Shown here: in pieces, positions 16,409 to 21,855 of the stretch
How positions within the stretch are numbered: position 1 is the first letter of the stretch
How the letters are laid out: every line of letters begins with the position of its first letter
From: JAHHUH01 sp045123075
Lineage (GTDB): Bacteria > Bacillota > Negativicutes > Acidaminococcales > Acidaminococcaceae
Direction: 5' to 3'
Length of the DNA stretch: 21,855 nucleotides
Assembly: GCA_045123075.1 (NCBI GenBank)
Contig: JBGVIJ010000076.1
Coordinates: forward strand, 1-21,855
The notes under the pieces: model-generated
Seen by the model: only the letters and a program-made list of their open reading frames with translations
Database searches by the model: none
Told to the model about the DNA's origin: nothing
Position numbers and translations under genes: made by a program

Positions 16409-16594
16409 ATGGACGAAGCACGTTTTAGCCTGCGTATTCACCCTGTTATTATGAATAAGATGAAGTACATTGCTAAAAACAATGGACGCTCTTTAAATAA
16501 GGAAATTGAGCAGATTTTGAAATGGGTTATTGATGACTACGAACGCAAATGCGGACGCATCGACCTTGCCAACAAACAAGACCCTTTCATTTAA
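16409..16594 (+). CDS. Arc-like ribbon-helix-helix DNA-binding protein
   Basis: This 61-residue protein consists almost wholly of an Arc/MetJ-type ribbon-helix-helix: the strand ARFSLRIHP (3-11), helix A (about 13-26, NKMKYIAKNNG) and helix B (RSLNKEIEQILKWVIDDYE). The NGRS-N-EI turn is the same as in phage P22 Arc. Such proteins bind DNA as dimers, inserting the ribbon into the major groove. I chose the ATG at 16409 because AAAAGGAG ends 8 nt before it; in-frame GTG/ATG codons at 16385/16388 lie upstream of that site and are unlikely. No toxin partner is adjacent, so it is not an obvious antitoxin. Dyads over its promoter suggest autorepression. Confidence 0.85.
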   Translation: MDEARFSLRIHPVIMNKMKYIAKNNGRSLNKEIEQILKWVIDDYERKCGRIDLANKQDPFI

Positions 16595-16620
16595 AATTAA
16601 ACATCCCTTAAACTAAAAGA

Positions 16621-16650
16621 ACGCGAGCAGCTGTACTGCCCGCGTTTTTT
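16621..16650 (+). terminator. Rho-independent terminator after the Arc-like gene
   Basis: ACGCG-a-GCAG / CTGC-c-CGCGT with loop CTGTA forms a stem with one internal mismatch, followed by TTTTT. The minus-strand tail (TTCTTTTAGTTT) is weaker but may also stop the converging TRAP operon. Confidence 0.82.
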
Positions 16651-16665
16651 ACATTTAAGATTATA

Positions 16666-18600
16666 TTATTGTTTGATAGCGCCTTTAACTTTGTTAGTTT
16701 TTTGCCAGAAGAAAGCTGCAATAATCATACCAATACCAATGGCGTCAGTGATTTCACCGGGGATAATCATGCAGATACCGCCTACCAAGAACATTGCACG
16801 TTGAAGAATGTTCAATAGGTTTTGGCAGAAGCCTACCATTGCAATGGAAGCACCCCACATACCGATAACTGCGGTCAAACCACTGTATACTACGGTGAAA
16901 GGAGTTGCGTTAATCATCAACAATTCAGGAGCCAATACGAAGATATACGGTACGATGAACGCTGCGATTGCAAGTTTCGCTGCGTTAACGCCAGTACGCA
17001 TGGGGTTCGCACCAGCGATACCTGCACCAGCAAATGCTGCCAATGCTACAGGCGGAGTTACGTCTGCTACGATACCGAAGTAGAAGGCAAACATGTGAGC
17101 TGCCAATACAGGAACGCCCATTTGCACCAAAGCAGGAGCTGCGATGGTAGAAGTGATTACATAGTTAGCAGTGGTCGGAACACCCATACCAAGAATTAAG
17201 GAAGTAATCATGGTAAAGAACATTGCAGGAAGCAACGCACCACCGGACAAGTCAAGGAGCGCAGTAGCAACTTTCAAACCAACGCCGGTTTTAGTTACTA
17301 CACCAATAATGATACCTGCAGTAGCACAAGCAATCAATACGCCAAGTACGCCCATAGAACCATCAATCAAGCCTTGTACGCCTTGTTTAAAGGTAATACG
17401 AGTGGAAGCACGCAAGCTAGCGCAGCAAATGCTCAGAAGGATTGCTGCCAATGCTGCACGCATCGGGGTAAAACCGCTAACAAGCAAGTAAACGATTACG
17501 ATAAGCGGAAGAGCCAAGTGCCCTTTTTCCACGAAGAGTTTTTTGAAGGAAGGCAGTTCTTCACGAGGAGTGCCTTTCAAATCATATTTTTTAGCTTCAT
17601 AGTGAACGCCAAGCCATACGCCAATGTAGTACAAGAGTGCAGGAATAACTGCTGCTTTTACTACGTCGAAGTACGGAACGCCTACGAATTCAGCCATCAA
17701 GAATGCTGCTGCACCCATTACAGGAGGCATCAATTGACCACCGGTGGAAGCTGCTGCTTCTACTGCACCCGCAAATTCAGGACGGTAGCCTAATTTTTTC
17801 ATCATCGGAATGGTAAATGCACCAGTACCTGCTACGTTACCTACGGAAGAACCAGATACAGTACCCATCAAGCCGGAGGAAAGTACTGCAACTTTAGCAG
17901 GACCGCCTGCTGCCCAACCTGCGATAGCATTAGCAATATCAATGAAGAATTTGCCAAGACCAGTGGTTTCCAGATAAGCACCAAACAAAATGAAGAGATA
18001 AATAAAGGTAGAAGATACGCCCATGGGAGTACCAAAGATACCTTCAGTGGTAAAGAACAAGTGGTCAAACATTTCTTGAACGCCTACACCACGGTGAGCC
18101 AAAATACCGGGAATGTACGGACCAAAGAATGCGTAAACCATAAAGAAGAATGCTACGGTAATCATCGGCCAGCCTACTACACGGCGAGCAGCTTCGAATA
18201 CCATAAAGGTACCAACCAAACCAACGATGAAGTCAGTTTCATTGTTCATACCAGCACGCAATACCAGTTCTTGGTAATTTACTACGATGTAGAGAGCACT
18301 AGTAGCGCTGACTACTGCAAAGAGAATATCCAAGGGGTGCATGGATTTTCTAGACCAAGATGCACGCGCAGGATAAAGTAAGAAAATCAAAACGAAACCA
18401 AATGCCAAATGCACTGCACGTTGTAAGTGAGCGTCTAATACGCCAAAGGTTGCAGTATACAATTGGAAAATAGCAAATACGATACAAATACCTTTAATAA
18501 TATAGTCCCACATACCAGTCATGGAACGCTTATTGGATTCCTTATCGTACTTTTGCAACACCTCTTCTGCTGAAAGCTCTTTAATTTCTTTAGCAGACAT
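16666..18600 (-). CDS. TRAP transporter fused permease (4TM/12TM, TAXI type)
   Basis: This inner-membrane protein (644 aa) joins the small DctQ-like and large DctM-like subunits of a TRAP transporter in one chain, as in TAXI systems. The first quarter (about residues 30-130) has four hydrophobic spans; the rest has about twelve. DctM-type segments include GLMGTVSGSSVGNVAGTGAF, AAASTGGQLMPPVMGAAAF, LGMGVPTTANYV and PPVALAAFAGAGIAGANP. Such systems drive uptake with a Na+ or H+ gradient. The start at 18600 is set by GGGGGAGG 8 nt upstream; a TTG-led extension to 18618 would include that ribosome site. Last gene of the operon. Substrate is unknown: TAXI systems are often linked to carboxylates such as glutamate or 2-oxoglutarate. 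Confidence 0.95.
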   Translation of the reverse strand: MSAKEIKELSAEEVLQKYDKESNKRSMTGMWDYIIKGICIVFAIFQLYTATFGVLDAHLQRAVHLAFGFVLIFLLYPARASWSRKSMHPLDILFAVVSATSALYIVVNYQELVLRAGMNNETDFIVGLVGTFMVFEAARRVVGWPMITVAFFFMVYAFFGPYIPGILAHRGVGVQEMFDHLFFTTEGIFGTPMGVSSTFIYLFILFGAYLETTGLGKFFIDIANAIAGWAAGGPAKVAVLSSGLMGTVSGSSVGNVAGTGAFTIPMMKKLGYRPEFAGAVEAAASTGGQLMPPVMGAAAFLMAEFVGVPYFDVVKAAVIPALLYYIGVWLGVHYEAKKYDLKGTPREELPSFKKLFVEKGHLALPLIVIVYLLVSGFTPMRAALAAILLSICCASLRASTRITFKQGVQGLIDGSMGVLGVLIACATAGIIIGVVTKTGVGLKVATALLDLSGGALLPAMFFTMITSLILGMGVPTTANYVITSTIAAPALVQMGVPVLAAHMFAFYFGIVADVTPPVALAAFAGAGIAGANPMRTGVNAAKLAIAAFIVPYIFVLAPELLMINATPFTVVYSGLTAVIGMWGASIAMVGFCQNLLNILQRAMFLVGGICMIIPGEITDAIGIGMIIAAFFWQKTNKVKGAIKQ

Positions 18601-18627
18601 GGTATCAACCTCCCCCAATAAAAAATT

Positions 18628-19176
18628 TTAAAATAAATCGTACTTCCTTTGCCAATACTGCCAGCGGTACTCAGCTTTCACCTGTACCAGACTGCCATGC
18701 CCAAACAAAGCACATAAATCATAAACTTTATTATAGTGAACTATACACGGCATTGCCTGTTCGGCGATACGCAAATCCACCTGTTTGTACGGTCTATTCA
18801 TCACCAGTTGGAACTTACCGTCCCCTGTTTGACTGAACGCACCATCACTTGGAGAATAAGGGTACCCCCAACCCAGGGATTCAAACCGTGTATGAGTCAT
18901 TGTCAAATCATTAACTCCGTTTACGGTAAAGAACTCTTCCCATGGTGTTTTCTCAACAGAATGAGTAAAACGAATATTCCAGACATCGCCAACCTTGCTG
19001 TCAAAAGCAATTGGCTCCCTCTCCCCTTCAGGGTTCAGAGAAACAACTATAGCAGTAGCATACCATAAAAAGCTAGCTACCGCAAAGATTATAAACAAAT
19101 ATAAAGATAACTTTAGTTTTAAAAAAGACCGGGAACCGGCTTGCGCCAGTTTCCGGTCTCGAAGATTTGACGTCAT
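18628..19176 (-). CDS. DUF1850 membrane-anchored protein of the TAXI-TRAP operon
   Basis: This is a 182-residue protein with one N-terminal membrane span (about 23-47) and an extracytoplasmic domain. The signature FTHSVEKTPWEEFF (70-83) and the later RFESLGWGYPYSP match DUF1850, a family of unknown biochemistry that is repeatedly encoded next to TAXI-type TRAP genes; an accessory role in transport is inferred from that linkage. The start follows AAGGG by 6 nt and lies 9 bp after the binding-protein stop. Odd feature: codons 6-19 encode a GC-rich hairpin followed by six T residues on the sense strand, a terminator structure inside the gene. No better downstream start with a ribosome site is present. 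Confidence 0.85.
   Translation of the reverse strand: MTSNLRDRKLAQAGSRSFLKLKLSLYLFIIFAVASFLWYATAIVVSLNPEGEREPIAFDSKVGDVWNIRFTHSVEKTPWEEFFTVNGVNDLTMTHTRFESLGWGYPYSPSDGAFSQTGDGKFQLVMNRPYKQVDLRIAEQAMPCIVHYNKVYDLCALFGHGSLVQVKAEYRWQYWQRKYDLF
19121..19158 (-). terminator. Terminator-like hairpin inside the start of the DUF1850 gene (putative attenuator)
   Basis: The sense-strand arms GACCGGAAACTGG (19158-19146) and CCGGTTCCCGGTC (19139-19127) pair over 13 positions with one mismatch and one G-U pair. The loop is 6 nt, and TTTTTT (19126-19121) follows immediately. This is a standard intrinsic-terminator shape, 28 nt past the end of the binding-protein gene. It could cut transcription so that binding protein is made in excess over DUF1850 and permease; ribosomes translating DUF1850 may oppose it. 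Confidence 0.7.
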
Positions 19177-19185
19177 TGCAAACCC

Positions 19186-20154
19186 TTATTTTTCTTTAAA
19201 GAATTTTTCAGCGCCCGGAGCAAATTTAATGGACATACCGTCAGATGCGGATGCTTTGGTGATTGCGTTTGCAGCAGAGTGAGCAGCTTTCATACGATCC
19301 AAGTTGGAGTAGAGAGCTTTTGCTACGTCATAAGAAGTTGCAGCATCCATTTTGTCGGTTACTGCCAACATGCATTTAACTGCTACAGCCGGAACGTCAG
19401 CAGCTTGTTTGTTATAGGTACCAGCTTTAATGGTCAGTTTGGTGTAGAACGGATATTTAGCGATCAAAGCGTCAGCTTTAGCAGCGTCAACCGGAATCAG
19501 AACTACATCGTTAGAAGTGGAGATATCTTGAATAGCAGCGGTGGGATGACCAGCGGTTACGAATGCAGCGTCAACGTTGCCGTCTTTCAATGCACTTGCA
19601 GCTTCGCCGAAGGACAAGTATTGAACTTTCATATCTTCATAAGTCAAGCCATAAGCAGCCATGATTTGACGAGCGTTTGCTTCAGTACCGGAACCAGCAG
19701 CACCTACAGCGATGCGTTTGCCTTTGAAGTCATCGATGGAATCGATGCCGGTTTTTTTCAAGGTTACGATTTGTACGGTTTCAGGATACAGAGTTGCCAA
19801 GCCTTGGAGACCAGCTACTTGTTTGCCTTTGAACATTTCTTGACCGTTAGCAGCATAGAAAGCGATATCGTTTTGGATGAAAGCGATGTCAACTTTGCCT
19901 TGGTTCAACAAGTTTACGTTAGCTACAGAAGCACCAGTGGATTGTGCAGATGCGTTGCAGCCGGGAATGTTTTTGTTAAGAATGTCAGCTAAAGCGCCGC
20001 CCAACGGGAAATAGGTACCAGCAGTACCGCCAGTAGCAATGTTAATGAATTTTTGAGCTGCAGGTTTTTTAGCGTCTTTTTTATCGCCACCACAGCCAGC
20101 AACCATTGTTGCCATTACCATAATACCCAAAAGGAATACCAATAATTTTCTCAT
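19186..20154 (-). CDS. TAXI-family TRAP substrate-binding lipoprotein
   Basis: This solute receptor (322 aa) presents substrate to the fused permease two genes downstream. The N-terminus is a lipoprotein signal with lipobox MVAGC, so the mature protein starts at C21 and is membrane-anchored. The TAXI fold is recognised by NIATGGTAGTYFPLGGALAD (38-57), STGASVANVNLLNQGKVDIAF, the segment GKRIAVGAAGSGTEANA, and YLSFGEAASALKDGNVDAAF with VTAGHPTAA. AAGGAGG lies 7 nt before the ATG. It is the first gene of the operon; a 12-bp palindrome lies about 110 nt upstream, and no convincing -35/-10 pair stood out. The terminator-like hairpin just downstream may favour its expression. Confidence 0.96.
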   Translation of the reverse strand: MRKLLVFLLGIMVMATMVAGCGGDKKDAKKPAAQKFINIATGGTAGTYFPLGGALADILNKNIPGCNASAQSTGASVANVNLLNQGKVDIAFIQNDIAFYAANGQEMFKGKQVAGLQGLATLYPETVQIVTLKKTGIDSIDDFKGKRIAVGAAGSGTEANARQIMAAYGLTYEDMKVQYLSFGEAASALKDGNVDAAFVTAGHPTAAIQDISTSNDVVLIPVDAAKADALIAKYPFYTKLTIKAGTYNKQAADVPAVAVKCMLAVTDKMDAATSYDVAKALYSNLDRMKAAHSAANAITKASASDGMSIKFAPGAEKFFKEK

Positions 20155-20263
20155 ACATTTCCCTCCTTAATTTGAATATGCGCTTTCGATGCACAGCAAC
20201 ATATTGTTGATTATTTTTATTCGTTAAAAAGTTAAAAATTCCTGCAAATTATTTCTAATATAA

Positions 20264-20275
20264 AATGTATACATT
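20264..20275. promoter_or_regulatory. 12-bp palindrome upstream of the TAXI operon (candidate operator)
   Basis: AATGTATACATT is a perfect palindrome in the 199-bp intergenic region between the TAXI operon and the divergent EF-hand-like gene. The core resembles the GTATAC-type sites of GntR-family regulators. The region is very AT-rich, so chance is not excluded. Confidence 0.4.
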
Positions 20276-20290
20276 ATTTTTTTATTTCTT

Positions 20291-20319
20291 TTGCGTAATA
20301 TATCTCTTTATGGTAAAAT
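20291..20319 (+). promoter_or_regulatory. Promoter of the EF-hand-like gene
   Basis: TTGCGT (20291-20296), a 17-bp spacer and TAAAAT (20314-20319) precede the start codon by about 34 nt. Confidence 0.65.
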
Positions 20320-20353
20320 AATTTCAGTATTTTATTAAGGAGTGTGTAAAACT

Positions 20354-20722
20354 ATGAGTAACGGAGCTTATTCTTTGAAACTTGCTCGTACCCTTTATGA
20401 TAACGTTTATCGTTGCAGACTTTTCAATGACAACCAACAACCTGTTGCAGATATGCGCATCGTTCCCAGCATCCCCATGGATCGCAGCCAAGTGCCTGAA
20501 GATGCACCGGTAGTACCGGCTTTCCTCTTGGTTATTGTTGACGATGCTGACATTAACAAAGACAACGTAATCGATTTTGAAGAACGCGCAAGCTATGCAT
20601 TGTTGAAACGCTTCTCCACCGAAGTTATCAACTTCCAACATTGCGAATTCTACTATCCTTCCCCTGCTTTCTACTTCGATCAACCGGATTTGACCGGCGT
20701 TAACACCGACGTAGTAATGTAA
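20354..20722 (+). CDS. Unrecognised small protein with an EF-hand-like loop
   Basis: I do not recognise this 122-residue, probably cytoplasmic protein (no signal peptide or membrane span). Residues 66-77, DINKDNVIDFEE, fit the canonical EF-hand calcium loop: D1, N3, D5, N at the glycine position, I8, D9 and E12. A helix (ERASYALLKRF) follows as expected. The segment before it (VVPAFLLVIVD) looks like a beta strand rather than the entering helix, so the fold may be only EF-hand-like. The C-terminus is aromatic-rich (FYYPSPAFYF). The ATG at 20354 follows AAGGAG by 11 nt; an in-frame GTG at 20342 overlaps the ribosome site. It has its own promoter and a strong terminator, so it is a real, independently expressed gene. 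Confidence 0.75.
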   Translation: MSNGAYSLKLARTLYDNVYRCRLFNDNQQPVADMRIVPSIPMDRSQVPEDAPVVPAFLLVIVDDADINKDNVIDFEERASYALLKRFSTEVINFQHCEFYYPSPAFYFDQPDLTGVNTDVVM

Positions 20723-20732
20723 TCTAAAAAGT

Positions 20733-20758
20733 AAAGCCCGCTCTTACGAGCGGGCTTT
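20733..20758. terminator. Bidirectional rho-independent terminator
   Basis: An 11-bp perfect stem (AAAGCCCGCTC, loop TTAC, GAGCGGGCTTT) followed by TT on plus and, on minus, ACTTTTTAGATT. Lies between convergent genes. Core CTCTTACGAG (20741-20750). Confidence 0.93.
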
Positions 20759-20767
20759 TTCTTATTT

Positions 20768-21181
20768 TTACATAAACAATCTGAGGAAGAACACTACTAC
20801 TGCACCAATTGCCGCAAAAATTATAAAAGTAGGCAAAAGGAAGAAGAACAACGCTAAGATACCACCTAAGATTAATAGCGTCATCAAGATACCACTGCTG
20901 CACCCCATTGTATGTACTTTAAACTGGGGATTTACAGTAGTGCGTTGTTGTTGTTGACCTTTAGCTTGGTCATAACGAGTGTATTCATCTTGAGTTTGGT
21001 ATTGATATTTAGTTTTGCTACCACCATCATTAGTGCTACCATCTTCTTCAATGGTTACACCTTCGAAGGAATCGCGGTCGTTAGGATTAAGCACTTGAGC
21101 TTCACGTTTAAATTGGTAATGACAATAAGGACATTCCAAAACAGCATTATCAACTTCACGTCCACAAAAATTACATTTCAT
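20768..21181 (-). CDS. Zinc-ribbon membrane protein of unknown function
   Basis: This 137-residue protein opens with a zinc-ribbon: C3-x2-C6 (CNFC) and C18-x2-C21 (CPYC). A polar, Gln-rich linker follows (about 30-92, with GQQQQRTT), then a hydrophobic C-terminus that could form two membrane spans (about 95-137, GILMTLLILGGILALFFFLL onward). The architecture suggests a membrane-anchored protein with a cytoplasmic metal-binding head; no function can be assigned. I chose the ATG at 21181 because AAAGGAG lies 7 nt upstream; the ATG two codons earlier is too close to that site. It lies 19 bp after the next leftward gene, so the two are probably co-transcribed. Confidence 0.82.
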   Translation of the reverse strand: MKCNFCGREVDNAVLECPYCHYQFKREAQVLNPNDRDSFEGVTIEEDGSTNDGGSKTKYQYQTQDEYTRYDQAKGQQQQRTTVNPQFKVHTMGCSSGILMTLLILGGILALFFFLLPTFIIFAAIGAVVVFFLRLFM

Positions 21182-21200
21182 CTGCATACTCCTTTACAAC

Positions 21201-21855
21201 TTAGGAAAGCAACATCAGCAGCAATCCTTCTTCATTAATATAACGGGGGTCGTGCTCCTCTACACCCAAAGTAGTTTGGATTTGAGTAGCACAATTACTA
21301 ATTACATTGGAAGGAATATTGCGACACATTTCCGCAATTTTAGCTAAATCGTAGTTATAAATATTATTGGCATCAATAAAATTCTTGATTGCTCCCGCCG
21401 CCCAAACATCAGCCAAACGCGGAGAGAAATTATTATAATGAGCCTTATAATCTGACCAGATACGTTGAGTTAACATAATATCATAGGCAGAAAAAGCATA
21501 AGGTTTCATCATCGCCTTAATGCATTGCACTACTCTATCTTCTTGGTCAATTGGCATAGGCAGATAATTTTCTACGTTAGTAGTGTAGTTGAAACCATCC
21601 ATACGCACATAGGCAGAGAATATCAAGGTAACGTGACGAATGAACATCGCATTACGGCTAACAAATTCATCCCAGCTCATTTCTCCGCCATTACGAGTTG
21701 CGAACCAAGCTTTAGCATCAGTGAGCACTTCATACAATTTCTTACGTGCACGATTAGGAACAGTCATACCACGCAAAAAATTCATTACCATTGTTTCATT
21801 ATAGAAGATGTGTCCCAAGAAAAGGAATTCTTCCGTTTTAGTTTCTGCCTCAATG
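21201..21855 (-). CDS. Unrecognised protein, C-terminal part (runs off right edge)
   Basis: The reading frame is open from the right edge to the stop at 21201, giving at least 217 residues. A TTG at 21818 would give 205 residues, but it has no ribosome site and the frame continues upstream without a stop, so the start most likely lies outside the window. The protein appears soluble and mostly helical, with many aromatic residues (SWDEFVSRNAMFIRHVTLIF, IWSDYKAHYNNFSP). I find no motif I can assign. The downstream zinc-ribbon gene is probably in the same transcript. Confidence 0.72.
   Translation of the reverse strand, partial: IEAETKTEEFLFLGHIFYNETMVMNFLRGMTVPNRARKKLYEVLTDAKAWFATRNGGEMSWDEFVSRNAMFIRHVTLIFSAYVRMDGFNYTTNVENYLPMPIDQEDRVVQCIKAMMKPYAFSAYDIMLTQRIWSDYKAHYNNFSPRLADVWAAGAIKNFIDANNIYNYDLAKIAEMCRNIPSNVISNCATQIQTTLGVEEHDPRYINEEGLLLMLLS

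Noticed and set aside
16409..16594. Antitoxin of a toxin-antitoxin pair
   Set aside because: No toxin-sized gene adjoins it; the gene is followed directly by a terminator and a converging transporter operon.
19279..19992. 237-codon open frame opposite the TAXI binding-protein gene
   Set aside because: The minus strand encodes a clear TAXI lipoprotein with signal and ribosome site; the plus-strand product (S/C/F-rich) has no recognisable domain.
20175..20188. Possible catabolite-repression (cre-like) site in the TAXI leader
   Set aside because: It has two mismatches to a loose consensus, including at conserved outer positions; too weak to support.

Overview
The window looks like chromosome of a diderm, anaerobic Firmicute (Negativicutes; Acidaminococcaceae such as Phascolarctobacterium is my best guess from gene content, not a database match). 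A Firmicute core block (dprA-topA-trmFO-xerC-codY) sits beside genes that need an outer membrane (a TonB-dependent receptor) and an anaerobic lifestyle ([FeFe]-hydrogenase maturase HydF). The DNA is moderately AT-rich throughout, and I saw no IS element, tRNA, rRNA, CRISPR array or prophage.

Layout. 1-1600: the 5' part of a TonB receptor gene runs off the left edge and is divergent from a MerR-type regulator gene; two near-identical operators lie in the shared intergenic region. 1606-8819: a leftward block, dprA > topA > trmFO, then a terminator with a promoter nested in it, then xerC > codY > a PaaG-like crotonase. A sequence close to the CodY consensus box abuts the second promoter. 8929-11202: a glycolipid-type glycosyltransferase gene diverges from a nicotinate phosphoribosyltransferase gene. 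11247-13295: an acetate-uptake-family transporter gene diverges from hydF. 13333-16594: a large M16C zinc peptidase gene diverges from a tiny Arc-like ribbon-helix-helix gene. 16666-20154: a complete TAXI-type TRAP operon (lipoprotein binding protein > DUF1850 protein > fused permease), with a terminator-shaped hairpin inside the first codons of the DUF1850 gene. 20354-21855: three unrecognised small genes: one with an EF-hand-like loop, a zinc-ribbon membrane protein, and a partial gene leaving the right edge.

Most of the proteins are ordinary housekeeping or transport families. The interesting material is regulatory: a MerR-type promoter pair for an outer-membrane receptor, apparent CodY autoregulation at a promoter embedded in a terminator, a putative attenuator that would set the ratio of binding protein to permease, and a dyad over the promoter of the Arc-like gene. 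Three convergent gene ends also use terminators with the same hairpin core.
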